Of a stretch of DNA of 64,000 nucleotides, positions 10,179 to 20,887 are shown one piece after another. This DNA comes from Saprospiraceae bacterium (GTDB lineage: Bacteria > Bacteroidota > Bacteroidia > Chitinophagales > Saprospiraceae): positions 160,001 through 224,000 of the forward strand of contig JADJTQ010000009.1 of the NCBI GenBank assembly GCA_016711125.1, read 5' to 3'. The position numbers were made by a program, and so were the translations under genes. The notes beneath the pieces were generated by a model. The model had not been told where the DNA came from. It saw nothing but the letters and a program-made list of their open reading frames with translations, and ran no database searches. Position 1 is the first letter of the stretch, and the number at the start of each line of letters is the position of its first letter.

Positions 10179-10569
10179 AACAGTTAGGATTTTCGTTTAC
10201 TAAATGAGTTGAAAATGGACAGTTAAATTAAAAAATAATTGAATAGTAGATCGTAATGCCACTCATTTTTTAAAAATATGGAGCATTTACACCTGATCGA
10301 CGATTTCACCTATGGAAAGAATTTTGCTCATTCAAGTTCAATACTTCCGAATAAGAACTTCTTCTAAGAGGAATCGATCGGTAATATACAAGAACTATTG
10401 TAAATCAGAATGCTTTCATTCTGTTTAGTGGCAGGTACAATTATTTTACAGAATATTGTTTTGTGTGATTTATAGAAGTCTTCAGCAATCTTCGCTGTCG
10501 AAGAATTTGATGCATGAAACATATTTGCTGACGCTTTTGTCAGCACCATGTCTCATCCCTCACTTCCTG
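10179..10569. other. Intergenic region between exbB and the tRNA gene
   Basis: Upstream region of the exbB operon and downstream flank of tRNA-Ser. It is AT-rich with no supported coding frame; short frames running into the tRNA are artefacts. No clear promoter element could be assigned. Confidence 0.5.
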
Positions 10570-10654
10570 CGGAGAGAGAGGGATTCGAACCCTCGATACC
10601 TTGCAGTATACACGCTTTCCAGGCGTGCCTCTTCAACCACTCGAGCACCTCTCC
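10570..10654 (-). tRNA. tRNA-Ser (anticodon GGA)
   Basis: An 85-nt cloverleaf read on the minus strand. Acceptor GGAGAGG pairs with the 3' end TCTCTCC (one G-T pair, discriminator G). There is a long variable arm, a T arm with GGTTCGAATCC, and an anticodon stem CACGC/GCGTG with loop CTGGAAA, giving anticodon GGA. CCA is not encoded. The long variable arm and G73 agree with a serine tRNA. Confidence 0.95.
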
Positions 10655-10746
10655 AAAACCTAGTTTTTCCTAAGCGTGGCTAAAGATCGAAAATAATTGT
10701 TAAAATTTTAATCATTGTATCCCACTACACTGGTAGATGCGAATGT

Positions 10747-11529
10747 TTAGGGTTTTGGTTGGTTAAGAGAGCTGAAAAGGGCCAATGCATTCTCCGTTGT
10801 TCGTTGTCTGATTTCGGTTTCGGTCAACTGATATATCTCGGCCACTCTTTGACCAATGATTGCAAGATAGCTGCTTTCATTACGTTTTCCCCGATATGGA
10901 TTGGGAGCCAGATAGGGAGCATCAGTCTCCAGGATGATCCGTTTTAATTCGATCTGCGAAAGAACTTTGTCAAGACCTCCGTTTTTGAAGGTTACTACTC
11001 CACCGATTCCCATTTGAAAATCGAGGTCGATGATTCTCTTTGCTTGCTCCAGGCTGCCGGTAAAACAATGGAAAACCCCTTTCAATCCAGGGAGTGCTAA
11101 GTGCTCCAGGATGGCCAGGATTTCATCAATCGATTCGCGGCTATGAATCACCACCGGTATCTGACGATCGTAGGCCCAACCCACCTGGATCTTAAATACC
11201 TCGACCTGTTGCTCATAATATGTTTTGTCCCAATAGAGGTCAAGCCCAATTTCGCCAATGGCCAGGTAATATCTTTGATTTAACCATTTTTCGATTTCTA
11301 TGAGCACCGACTCAAAATTGGCACTGACACTGCATGGATGCAAACCCATCATGGAATGGCAAATATCCGGGTATTCCTGCTCTACCCGGTGCATGTCACC
11401 AATAGTGTCCAGATCTACGTTAGGCATCAATATCTTAATAATACCCCTTTCTCTGGCACGCTGCACCGTGGCCTCCAGATCATCATCAAATTGGGGTACA
11501 TACAGGTGGGCATGGGTATCAATATACAT
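10747..11529 (-). CDS. tatD: TatD family metal-dependent DNase
   Basis: Metal-dependent hydrolase of the TatD family (TIM-barrel 3'-5' exonuclease / DNA repair-associated). Visible motifs are YIDTHAHLY at the N-terminus (His-x-His metal ligands), IGEIGLDLYWD (catalytic Glu), PVVIHSRES, GVFHCFTGS and the C-terminal LETDAPYLAP. These are all five classical signature blocks. The open frame extends to 11565, but residues MVRPYYKRILCD have no counterpart in the family, and starting at MYIDTHAHLY (11529) gives the usual length of about 260 residues. It sits alone on the minus strand after tRNA-Ser, divergent from the outer-membrane protein gene. Confidence 0.93.
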   Translation of the reverse strand: MYIDTHAHLYVPQFDDDLEATVQRARERGIIKILMPNVDLDTIGDMHRVEQEYPDICHSMMGLHPCSVSANFESVLIEIEKWLNQRYYLAIGEIGLDLYWDKTYYEQQVEVFKIQVGWAYDRQIPVVIHSRESIDEILAILEHLALPGLKGVFHCFTGSLEQAKRIIDLDFQMGIGGVVTFKNGGLDKVLSQIELKRIILETDAPYLAPNPYRGKRNESSYLAIIGQRVAEIYQLTETEIRQRTTENALALFSSLNQPKP

Positions 11530-11618
11530 GTCGCACAAGATCCGCTTATAATATGGCCTGACCAAAAAGTATCATCCAAAATTGATGGAGCTGTGTACAA
11601 TGACTTTAGATAATTCCT

Positions 11619-11652
11619 TTTGAAGTCTAGATTGATGCTTATGTTATTTTTG
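11619..11652 (+). promoter_or_regulatory. Candidate Bacteroidota-type promoter
   Basis: TTTG at 11619-11622 and TATTTTTG at 11645-11652 match the TTTG / TAnnTTTG pattern with 22 bases between them, 28 bases upstream of the GTG start of the outer-membrane protein gene. Confidence 0.45.
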
Positions 11653-11680
11653 CATGATTGATTTTAACTAATTTGGCCGT

Positions 11681-12367
11681 GTGAATTATTTTAAAGGTGC
11701 GGTTGTTGGATGTTTGATAGCTTTATCAACAGTAGTTTCTTTGCAGGCGCAATGGAATGCAATTGCTGGGTACATGGTTTCCAGTGCCGATGCAGATCCA
11801 GTTAATCAGCTCTTGCAGGCATATAATGTGGAACATAAGCCGAGCTTACCCTTCAAAGACATAAAGGTGCTTAATGGGTTTACTGCCGGCATTCGGTATC
11901 ACTATCCTCTTGGTGCCTTTGAGATGGTGTATAACCGCAGGTTTACCCGGCGTATTGGTGATCAATTCCATGATACAGCACCGGATTTTACAGGTCGTTC
12001 GAATGCTGATTTTTTTTATGAAATCAGGACGTTTTCAATGGTATCTGAGTTTGGTGGGGTGATCCGGATGGGGGCTAGTCTTGACTACAATACCTATTTA
12101 ATGGAAATGAAATTTGCAGAGCCTGAACCCAGTAACTTCAAGATCAAACAACGGCCGTTGGGTAGCCGTTTTTTCATAGGCACTCATATTAAGAATCGGC
12201 CCAATCTATCATTTTCAGTCAGAGCTTTTTACCAGGTCTTATGGTCGGATATTTCCACTGAGGAGCTTATGCAGAATTTGGAATTGACAAAAGATCTTTG
12301 CACCGACTGCAATTTCAGACCATCAACCATCGGTCTATCGATTATCATCAATAATGGGGTCCAATAG
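11681..12367 (+). CDS. Secreted, probable outer-membrane beta-barrel protein of unknown function
   Basis: 228 residues beginning with a GTG codon and a signal peptide (YFKGAVVGCLIALSTVVSLQAQ). The mature part is rich in alternating aromatic and polar strands (GFTAGIRYHYPLGAFEMVYNR, FSMVSEFGGVIRMGASLDYN, SFSVRAFYQVLWSD), which suggests a small outer-membrane barrel of 8-10 strands. It ends TIGLSIIINNGVQ, not in a clear aromatic OMP signature. I do not recognise a specific family. It converges with sucA, separated by only 3 bases, and has a good promoter match upstream. Confidence 0.75.
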   Translation: MNYFKGAVVGCLIALSTVVSLQAQWNAIAGYMVSSADADPVNQLLQAYNVEHKPSLPFKDIKVLNGFTAGIRYHYPLGAFEMVYNRRFTRRIGDQFHDTAPDFTGRSNADFFYEIRTFSMVSEFGGVIRMGASLDYNTYLMEMKFAEPEPSNFKIKQRPLGSRFFIGTHIKNRPNLSFSVRAFYQVLWSDISTEELMQNLELTKDLCTDCNFRPSTIGLSIIINNGVQ

Positions 12368-12370
12368 CAA

Positions 12371-15101
12371 TTACTCCAGGGCCTTGTCAATCAAGTCTTG
12401 TTGTTGTTCTGCATGTACTTTTTTATAGCCAGTAGCCGGTGATGCACTTGACTTTCGGGCTAATAACTCGATATCCTGATTGCGATAGAATGACCAGAAA
12501 TACTGCCAGGCACCCATGTTAGAAGGTTCCTCCTGGACCCAAAGAGCTTTTGCTTTCGAATATTTGGCAGCCAGTTCATCCATCTGTACCAGAGGAAAAG
12601 GGTAAAGCTGCTCCAGGCGCACAATGGCGATATCATCTATTTTGCGATCGATTTTAGCCTCCAGCAGATCGTAGTACACTTTACCACTACAGTAAAGCAC
12701 TTTGCGGATCTTCTCAGGTGATTTAGCCGCCTCGACATCATCCAGTACTTCCTGAAAACGCTGGCCGGTGGCAAACTCTTTCAAGCCTGAAACACACATC
12801 GGGTGTCGGAGGATGCTTTTAGGTGACATGATGAATAAGGGCTTGCGAAATGGGCGAGCCAATTGCCTCCGCAGCACATGAAAAAGATTGGCGGGTGTGG
12901 TAATGTTAGCTACCGTGATATTAAACTCAGCGGCTGACTGTAGGAACCGTTCCATACGGGCAGTCGAATGCTCAGGCCCCTGACCTTCATATCCATGGGG
13001 TAGTAACATAACCAAGCCACTCATACGTTGCCATTTGCTTTCGGCAGCGGTGATATACTGATCGATGATCACCTGGGCACCATTGACAAAATCTCCAAAT
13101 TGAGCTTCCCAGATCACCAGAGTGTCGGGTGTAGCCAGTGAATATCCATATTCAAAGCCCAGTACCCCAAATTCGCTTAGCAAAGAGTTGTAAATCAGGA
13201 ATTTTCCCTGCTTTTCATCGATTTGGGCCAGCCGATTGTATTCTTCATAAGTCTTTTCATCATAAAATATGGCATGCCTATGTGAGAAGGTGCCACGTTT
13301 GACGTCCTGGCCGCTCATCCGTACATCGTTTCCTTCCACTAAAATCGAGCTGTAAGCCAGCAGTTCGGCAGTAGCCCAGTCGATCAGGCCATCTTGCCAT
13401 TGTTTCTTTTTGCCCTCAAGCATACGATCGACACCCCGTAGCGGCACAAAACCATCGGGGACACTGAGAAGATGTTCAACGATTTTTTTAATATTTTTTT
13501 CGGTAATGCCTGTTTTTGGCGACGCAACAAATTCATCGACACCAGCCCTTTTCTTGAGTTTACGCCATGCCTGTTCTGCTTCTTGATATTCATAGGGCAG
13601 CGGCTTTTCTTTGACCAAGTCGAGTTTTTTCTGAAGGTCATCCCAAAACTCGTTTTCCATCGACTCGGCCAATTGCTTGTCGACATCACCCCGGCCGAGA
13701 AGTTCCGAGGCATAGATCTCCCTTGGATTAGGGTGCTTGTCAATCAGTTCATACATTCTGGGTTGGGTAAACTTCGGATTGTCACCTTCGTTATGTCCAT
13801 GTCGGCGATAACAAACCATATCGATAAATACATCAGTATGAAATAATTGACGGTATTCAGTAGCCAGCTCTACGGCAAAAATGACCGCCTCCGGATCATC
13901 GCCATTTACATGAAATATAGGCGCCTGTATCATATTGCCTACTCCGGTACAATAGGTCGAAGTACGGGCATCGTCAAAGTCAGTGGTAAAACCAATTTGG
14001 TTGTTGATCACAAAGTGTAAGGTGCCACCTGTATGGTATCCATGCAGTTGACTCATTTGGGCGGTTTCATAAACAATACCCTGCCCTGCCAATGCCGCAT
14101 CACCATTGATCAAAATCGGCAATATACGGTCGTATTCGTGATTATACAGAATATCGGCCTTGGCTCTGGCAAAACCCATCACAATAGGATTGACCGATTC
14201 AAGGTGAGAAGGATTTGGCACCAACTTGAGATGAACCGTTTTTCCACTAGTTGAAGCCTACAGGCGAAAATCCAAGATGATATTTGACATCACCGTCACC
14301 AAAGGTGAGATTCGGAATAGCTTGTCCCTCAAATTCATTAAAGATCTGCTCGTAGGTCTTGCCCATAATATTCGCAAGAACATTAAGTCGACCCCGATGA
14401 GCCATACCTATGATCACTTCCTCCACTTTGTCATCAGCAGCATAATTGATGATGGCATCAAGGGCGGCAATCGTAGTTTCTCCTCCCTCCAGACTAAAGC
14501 GTTTCTGTGCGAGATATTTGGTATTGAGAAATCTCTCAAAGACCACGGCGCCATTTAATTTCTGAAGGATCCGACGTTTTTTGTCGAGTGATAAACCGAA
14601 GTCATCGTTGAGATTACGCCCTTCAATCCGATCTCGAAGCCACATTCGGCGTTCTTTATTTTCGATGTGGGCAAATTCAAAACCAATATTGCCTGTATAT
14701 ATAGCATGGAGTCTGTTTAAGATTTGCTCCAAAGTTGACCCCGGCATCCCGATTTCACGCGCAGCATGAAAAGTTTTTTGTAAATCTTCGTTAGTCAGCT
14801 GATAGTCAGCCAGATCCAGGTACGGCTTACGATCTTTACGGGTGCGGATCGGGTTGGTTGTTGAAAGAAGGTGGCCTCTGTTTCTGAAGCCATGAATGAT
14901 CGAAATGACGCTAAATTCTTTCGTGACATCATCACTCACCTCCTGTGGTACCACTTGAGAGCCCCCACTGGAAGCAAAGTCAAACCCCTGAAAAAAAGTC
15001 TTCCAACCCTCTTCGATGGTCTCTGGATTTTGCTTAAATCGGAGATATAGATCCTCTATAAAGGAAGGATGGGCATTAAAAATGTAAGAGAAATCCTTCA
15101 T
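12371..15101 (-). CDS. sucA: 2-oxoglutarate dehydrogenase E1 component (one frameshift)
   Basis: Thiamine-diphosphate-dependent decarboxylase of the 2-oxoglutarate dehydrogenase complex (TCA cycle, 2-oxoglutarate to succinyl-CoA). The N-terminal part (14247-15101) carries the family start (SYIFNAHPSFIEDLYLRFKQNP), the segment RFSLEGGETTIAALDAI and GMAHRGRLNVLANIMGK. The C-terminal part (12371-14224) carries NPSHLESVNPIVMG, DAALAGQGIVYETAQMS, MVCYRRHGHNEGDNP, EAQFGDFVNGAQVIIDQYI and HGYEGQGPEHSTARMERFLQ. The frame is broken near 14251; dropping one base joins GFSPVGF to TSGKTVHLKLVPNPSH, as in intact E1. The corrected length of about 910 residues is normal. No sucB is adjacent. As a single-copy core enzyme it is unlikely to be a real pseudogene. 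Confidence 0.95.
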
Positions 15102-15216
15102 CTGGCATGATTTTTTAAGTTGTAATAGCTGAAGAACGCAAATATCGTTGTTTTTATATACCTTCTTAGTGAAAGGAGTGCGTTTTGTTTATTCAGTCTG
15201 TGAGATCTTTAATACT

Positions 15217-15413
15217 ATGAGAAAATGGATATCGCCAGTACTGCTGGTCCTCTTTTTAGGAACTTCTTTTCTGACCACGAGTTGCAATCGAAGTGGTTGT
15301 CCGGCAGAAATTCAAGCCAATAAAGTTAAAAGAGGAAAAAATTGGGAAAAGATAGAACGACCAATCTCTTCTCAAAAAAAATGCGCAAGAATGTCAAAAG
15401 TCCAAAATTTTAG
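15217..15413 (+). CDS. Small lipoprotein with basic C-terminal tail (frameshifted)
   Basis: The start at 15217 gives MRKWISPVLLVLFLGTSFL followed by a lipobox with Cys around residue 23 (TTSCNRSGCPAEI). In the raw frame the protein runs to 15420, but adding one A to the run at 15336-15341 switches to a frame ending RTTNLFSKKMRKN plus a few residues and stopping at 15413. That basic TNLF-K-MRK ending is, from memory, typical of a small conserved Bacteroidota lipoprotein, so I take the corrected version of about 65 residues. The function is unknown. It is divergent from sucA, 115 bases away. An upstream in-frame ATG at 15148 would bury the signal peptide and is less likely. Confidence 0.6.
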
Positions 15414-15449
15414 GACTTAAGCCGTCAAAAATGCCATTTGAAAAGGCCT

Positions 15450-16016
15450 TCAGGAGAGATGATGAGCCTCAACTGCATTGTTAGAAAGGTAGTGAAGAAT
15501 CATTCTTTTTGATTTTGCCAAATGAACTTTGACCGTATTTTTAGAGATCTGAAGTTCTTCAGAGATCTGATTCAAGTCTTTTCCTGTGAAATATCTTAAC
15601 GAGAATATCTTACGCTGTTGTGGAGTCAAATTTTTTAAAGCCTGCTGAATCATTGCTTCATACTCACTAAAGATTACCGCGTCATCAGTAACTTCCACCA
15701 CTGTATTTAGATAATTCTCAATAAAAACATGCTGTTCTTTTTTCCTCGCCATCTTTTTGAGATAGTTCCAGGTCAGATCTCTGGTGACTTTGATCAAGAG
15801 AGGCTGAAGGCAAACGGAGGTATCAATAATGGCCTTTTTTTGCCAGATCCTTACAAAGACATCTGAAGTGATCTCTTCAGCATCTTGAGGACACTTTGTC
15901 AAAGAGAGACAAAAGTGATAGACATGGGACGAATAGCGATTATAGATCTTAACAAACGAATCGGAGTCACCAAGCTTAAATCTTTCGAGATGCGTATGTA
16001 ATTCTTTATCAATCAC
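15450..16016 (-). CDS. RNA polymerase ECF-type sigma-70 factor
   Basis: 188 residues. Region 2 (FVKIYNRYSSHVYHFCLSL, then DAEEITSDVFVRIWQKKAII) and region 4 (LTPQQRKIFSLRYFTGKDL with helix-turn-helix QISEELQISKNTVKVHLAKS) give the two-domain ECF architecture of the Bacteroidota sigma family controlled by FecR-type anti-sigma factors. The likely partner is the fecR gene starting at 16192, which is on the opposite strand, 175 bases away, with susC-susD behind it. It probably activates transcription of that uptake locus when the SusC STN domain signals (inference from family logic). Confidence 0.93.
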   Translation of the reverse strand: MIDKELHTHLERFKLGDSDSFVKIYNRYSSHVYHFCLSLTKCPQDAEEITSDVFVRIWQKKAIIDTSVCLQPLLIKVTRDLTWNYLKKMARKKEQHVFIENYLNTVVEVTDDAVIFSEYEAMIQQALKNLTPQQRKIFSLRYFTGKDLNQISEELQISKNTVKVHLAKSKRMILHYLSNNAVEAHHLS

Positions 16017-16191
16017 TTAAGGGGTTACGTTACAAATGTTATTAATGTGCATTCACTCATGCATCTGATGAAATATCAAAGAACACGAACTGTGTGAGAC
16101 ACCAAATTACTCTTTTTTATAAAAAAACTGAATTATAGCTAATCCTTTTTTGCATTCCAGTTGGATATATAATAAACCGTAACAGAACAAC

Positions 16192-17214
16192 GTGGCCGGC
16201 AATCCGAAATACTTACGAGACAACTTGATCGAAAAACTTTATGATAATACTTGTACTCAGGAAGAGATTCAATTGCTATTTCGATTGATAAATGAGGATT
16301 CGACCCCGCCTGCCGCAGATCTCATCGGGAAACTTTGGGAACAATCTGGATCATCCCCAAAAATCAGCAATGACGTCTCCCAACGAATTTTATCGAAAGC
16401 GATTTCTAAAATCGCATTAGACGAGGGAGCATCCGATGCCGTACATTCATCGGCAATGTCGGAATCGATCGGAGGCAGCAAAGCCAGATTTTATCGTTTG
16501 AGTGGCATCGCTGCGAGTTTACTAGTTCTGATTACTCTGTTGACTGGTCTGCTTCTGCCCAGGACTTCAAAAGCTATCGTCCAGACTGAATATGGCGAGC
16601 AGCAAACGCTCGAACTTGCAGATGGATCGAAAGTCTTACTCAATGCAAACTCCCAGATGATTTTTCAAAAGACCTGGTCAGATCAGGAAACTCGGGAAGT
16701 CTGGTTAGAAGGGGAAGCTTTTTTTGACGTACAGAAGAAACCTACAACAGGACAAGGCTTTAAGGTCAAGACCGATGACATAACGATCGAAGTATTGGGT
16801 ACATCTTTTAATGTCAATAATCACGGTGACAAGACAAGTGTTTATCTCGAAGAAGGAGAAATCAGGTTATATTTTCTGCAGTTGGATTCGACTATCCTGA
16901 TGCAACCAGGAGATCTTATTAGGTATCATAAAATTTCCGGGAGGATTATCTATGAACATCAGGTCCATACCGATCTCTATACCTCATGGAAAAATGGAGT
17001 GCTGATTTTCAGAGATTCGCCGCTACGGGAAGTACTTGAGAAAATCGAGGAAACCTATGGAGTCGAGTTTGAACTAAAAGATAGTGTGGATTATTTAAGA
17101 GAAATTAATTTCCCACTGCCGATTCATGAGTTAGAAAAGGCGATTTCAATTTTACAGAAGACCATGGGTGATCTGGAAATTGAGAAAGTGGGTGAGAAAT
17201 ATATTATCAAATAG
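16192..17214 (+). CDS. FecR family anti-sigma factor
   Basis: 340 residues from a GTG start. The N-terminal cytoplasmic part (about 1-100) binds the sigma factor. One membrane helix follows (GIAASLLVLITLLTGLLLP, near residues 104-122), then the periplasmic FecR domain (EYGEQQTLELADGSKVLLNA, WLEGEAFFDVQKKP, VLGTSFNVNNHGDKTSVYLE). The C-terminal DUF4974-type domain ends the protein (PLREVLEKIEETYGVEFEL). It transmits the transporter's substrate signal to the ECF sigma factor. It lies 86 bases upstream of susC and probably forms a unit with susCD; its sigma gene is divergent rather than upstream on the same strand. Confidence 0.93.
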   Translation: MAGNPKYLRDNLIEKLYDNTCTQEEIQLLFRLINEDSTPPAADLIGKLWEQSGSSPKISNDVSQRILSKAISKIALDEGASDAVHSSAMSESIGGSKARFYRLSGIAASLLVLITLLTGLLLPRTSKAIVQTEYGEQQTLELADGSKVLLNANSQMIFQKTWSDQETREVWLEGEAFFDVQKKPTTGQGFKVKTDDITIEVLGTSFNVNNHGDKTSVYLEEGEIRLYFLQLDSTILMQPGDLIRYHKISGRIIYEHQVHTDLYTSWKNGVLIFRDSPLREVLEKIEETYGVEFELKDSVDYLREINFPLPIHELEKAISILQKTMGDLEIEKVGEKYIIK

Positions 17215-17300
17215 TGAGCGTCTATCATTGGGAATGGTATTCATTCCTACAACATAACTACTGTTAAAATCAATATTGCTGTTTTCTAAAAAGAAGGAAT

Positions 17301-20300
17301 ATGAAACTAAAAAGACTTTTACACCAATTAATCTTAGCGACGTTGCTTGCATCCGCGTTCCCTCTGGGTGCTGCGGTCGCCAGTGAAACGGAGCATCCAA
17401 ACCTCTCAGCCGATGGGCTCCTGGTGGCGCCACTCTCAGAAATATTAAATGAGATGAGTGAAACCTATGAAGTGTTCTTTTCATACGAAACTAAATTACT
17501 CGAAGACATCCGGGTTGACTTTAAATTTATGCCAGGCGAGTCATTGGAACTTGCTATAAATCGCCTATTGGCTGAAACTAATCTCAAGTATGAAGCGGTC
17601 GACACTAAATATGTCATCATCTATGAAGATGATCGTGAAGGGAGCAAATCAGCCAAGAAATTGATCAAAAAGATCGGTCAAATATCGAAATTGGAGAATC
17701 GGGGAAACATTAGCCTGAGACCCAATAGTAAGTCGGGCAGTGACAAATTTCGAAGCATTGCCTCTACAGCCTCAGAGCTGGGTACCGCAAGCACGGTGAC
17801 AGGTGTCGTGTCTGACGATACAGGAGAGCCACTGATCGGTGTCAATGTAGTGGTCAAAGGAACCGCTATCGGTACTGCCACTGAATTTGATGGATCGTAT
17901 TCAATTGAAGTTCCAGATGACGCTACCACCCTGGTGTTTTCGTATACCGGATTTAATACAGTGGAAGTGCCCATTGCTGGAAAGACCAAAATTGACATGG
18001 TCATGGTATCTAATGTACTCCAACTGGGAGAGGTGGTAGTGACAGCCCTCGGTATTGAGCGAGAGAAAAAGACGCTGGGTTATGCTACTTCTAAAGTAGG
18101 CGCTGATGAAGTAACGATCAATCGATCTCCAAAATTTATGGATGCTTTACAAGGCAAAGTGGCGGGAGTAAATATCACCTCGATGGGTACTGGTCCTCAA
18201 GGAAGTACCAAGATTAGAATCAGAGGAGTATCGTCATTTGGGGGTAACAATTCGCCTTTGATCGTGGTTAACGGTGTGCCGATTGACAACACCAACTTTG
18301 GTGTGCGCGGAGACGTCGGCGAGGTTGGAAGCAACAGACGATCAGACAGTGGTGATGGCCTCAGCAGTATAAATCCAGACGATATTGTCTCGATGAATAT
18401 ACTAAAAGGTGCCGCGGCTTCAGCCCTGTACGGAGCGCGTGCCAAAGATGGTGTCATCATGATTACCACCAAAAGTAGGGCCGATGGCAAAGGCCTTCAG
18501 GTGGAATTAAATTCAAACTACACGAACGGCACCCCATTAGATCTCACGGATTACCAGTACGAGTATGGTCAGGGTGAAGGTGGCGTTCGACCTAAATCTG
18601 CCGGACCTACCTCAGGTGTTTGGAGTTTTGGTGAGAAGATTGAGCCCGGTATGACTCAGGTTTTATTTAACGGACTTGTGGTACCGTATACGGCTCAACC
18701 TAATAAAATCAGAGATTACTATCAAAACGAATCTTCACTGGCTAATACACTAACAATATCTACCGGTGGCGAAAATGGTGGGATGAGTCTATCTCTCTCT
18801 AATATGAATAGCAAAGCCGTATTGCCCGGCTCCGAATTTGTGCGCAATACGGTCAATTTTGGATTTACCCAAACTTCTGGAAAATTATTGGTCACCGGAA
18901 ATATCAATTACTCCAATGAGGACCGGACAAACCCACCGAATATTGCTGAGCAAGATTTTAGCCCGGTGGTCATTTATACCTTGGCGACAACCATGCCATT
19001 GCAGCTCTTGAAAGAGAATGCCTTTGATGAAAACGGCAATGAAATTTCTTACTCTCGTTTTACCAACCGTACCAATCCCTACTTTGCTTTATCAAGATTT
19101 GAGAATAATAAAAGGGATAGGGTATATGGCAATTTGACCGCACGATATAACATAACGGATTGGTTATATATCCAAGGTCGGGTTGGACAAGATTTCTGGT
19201 CCCGAGATGTTGAATATAATCTTCCTACCGGATCACAAAGACAATCGTCACCTCCTCCTGGGTTTGTCAACGGCCAGTATGTGCAGGATTTACGTCGTTT
19301 TCGGGAGATCAATGCCGACTTTCTGATTGGCGCCAATCGCACCTTTGGCAATTTAGGTGTCACCGTAAATGGTGGAGGAAACCAGATGTATCGCAGAGCA
19401 GATGTCAACACTCAGTTGGGTGAAAACTTTTTCACCAGAGGCCTTTACACGATCAGGAATGCCAGTAAAGTGACACCTGATTATTCCATTTCCGAAAGGC
19501 AAGTAAATTCACTTTATGCCTCAGCAGAGTTTGCCTACAAGGGATATCTCTATTTGAACGGAACTGTGAGAAACGATTGGTTTTCTACGCTATCACCGGA
19601 GAATAGGAGCATTTTATATCCTTCCGTCACGGGTAGCTTTGTTTTTACCGAGGCCATGTCAAATCTACCGAGTTGGTTACGTTTCGGAAAAATTCGATTG
19701 GCCTATGCCGAGGTAGGGAGTGATACGGATGTATCTCCTTACGCAAACAATTTGTTCTATGGCATTAATGCCCAACAGTTTCCAAATCCTGGTGGTTCGT
19801 TTCAGCCGGTTGGATCGATTAACGGATCTACGGTACCCAATGCTGACCTGAGACCTATGCGGGTTAAGGAGCGAGAAATTGGCCTTGAAATGACATTATT
19901 TAGAAATCTACAAATGGAGCTTTCGTACTATGAAAAATTGTCATCTGACCAGATTCTTCAGGCTCAAGTTTCAGATGCCTCTGGTTTTCAAACCCAGCTG
20001 ATCAACGTAGGAGAAAGCGAGAATAAAGGGGTTGAGATGTTTTTGGGCGTTTCCCCGATTAAAACCGAAAATTTTGATTGGAACACCAGTGTCAATGCGA
20101 CCTACAATACCTCTAAAGTATTAAGCTTAGGAGATGACGTGGATGGTACTTTTATTACAGTCGGCACATCCGAGTTTCACGGAGAGTTACGTCAGGTTGT
20201 AGGTGAAGAAATGGCTCAGTTATATGGTTGGGGATATTTGCGTGATGATCAAGGCCGCCAGATATTTGAATCAAATGGCCGACCGGCTCGATCTACCCAG

Positions 20301-20847
20301 CAATTGGCATTTGGTACGGCGCTGCCAAAATGGTGGGGAGGGTTTAATAATAATCTTACATATAAGAACTTCAATTTTTCTTTCTTAATCGATTTCAAAT
20401 TGGGCCATAAATTAATTAGCGGAACTCATACCAATGCTTATCGGCATGGATTGGATAAAGCCACCTTGCCAGGGAAGAGATGTAGGCTATGTGGTCGGTG
20501 AAGGAGTGACCAGGACTGGTGAAATAAATGCCGCCCAGACTCCCATTCAACCCTACTACGAAACTATTCGATCCGGTCTGATGTCGGAACAATCTGTTTT
20601 TAATGCAGGTTCTTGGCAGTTGAGACAAGTTGCGCTTGGCTATGATCTCGGTAAGGTCATCAAGAATAGTTTCCTTACTGGTGCAAGGCTAAACATTGTG
20701 GCCAGTAACGTGGCCATACTTAAGAAATGGGTGCCTCACATTCACCCGGATCAAAACGGTACTATTTCAGATTTGAATGCAGGCTTGGAAGCTACCGGAT
20801 TGCCAGTGACACGTTCGATTGGCTTTAATCTCAATCTCAAATTTTAA
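17301..20847 (+). CDS. susC: SusC/RagA-type TonB-dependent outer-membrane transporter with STN domain (one frameshift)
   Basis: About 1180 residues. In order: signal peptide (LILATLLASAFPLGAAVAS), STN signalling domain (PLSEILNEMSETYEVFFSYE...), a linker, a carboxypeptidase-regulatory-like beta domain (VTGVVSDDTGEPLIGVNVVV), the TonB plug (LQGKVAGVNITSMGTGPQGS, IRGVSSFGGNNSPLIVVNGV, AASALYGARAKDGVIMITTK), then the beta barrel. SusC proteins form a lid-and-barrel complex with SusD to import glycans or peptides. The frame breaks near 20475: dropping one A joins KATLPG to RDVGYVVGEGVTRTG, and the barrel continues to 20847, ending SIGFNLNLKF with the aromatic terminal residue of OMPs. The STN domain fits regulation by the adjacent FecR and ECF sigma factor. 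Confidence 0.95.
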
Positions 20848-20887
20848 AGCTCAATAAAACGGATTTATAACTATCAATATTTGAAAA

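Noticed and set aside
10456..10683. 75-codon plus-strand frame containing RERDSNPRYLAVYTLSRRAS
   Set aside because: This peptide is the typical artefact of reading the antisense of a serine tRNA.
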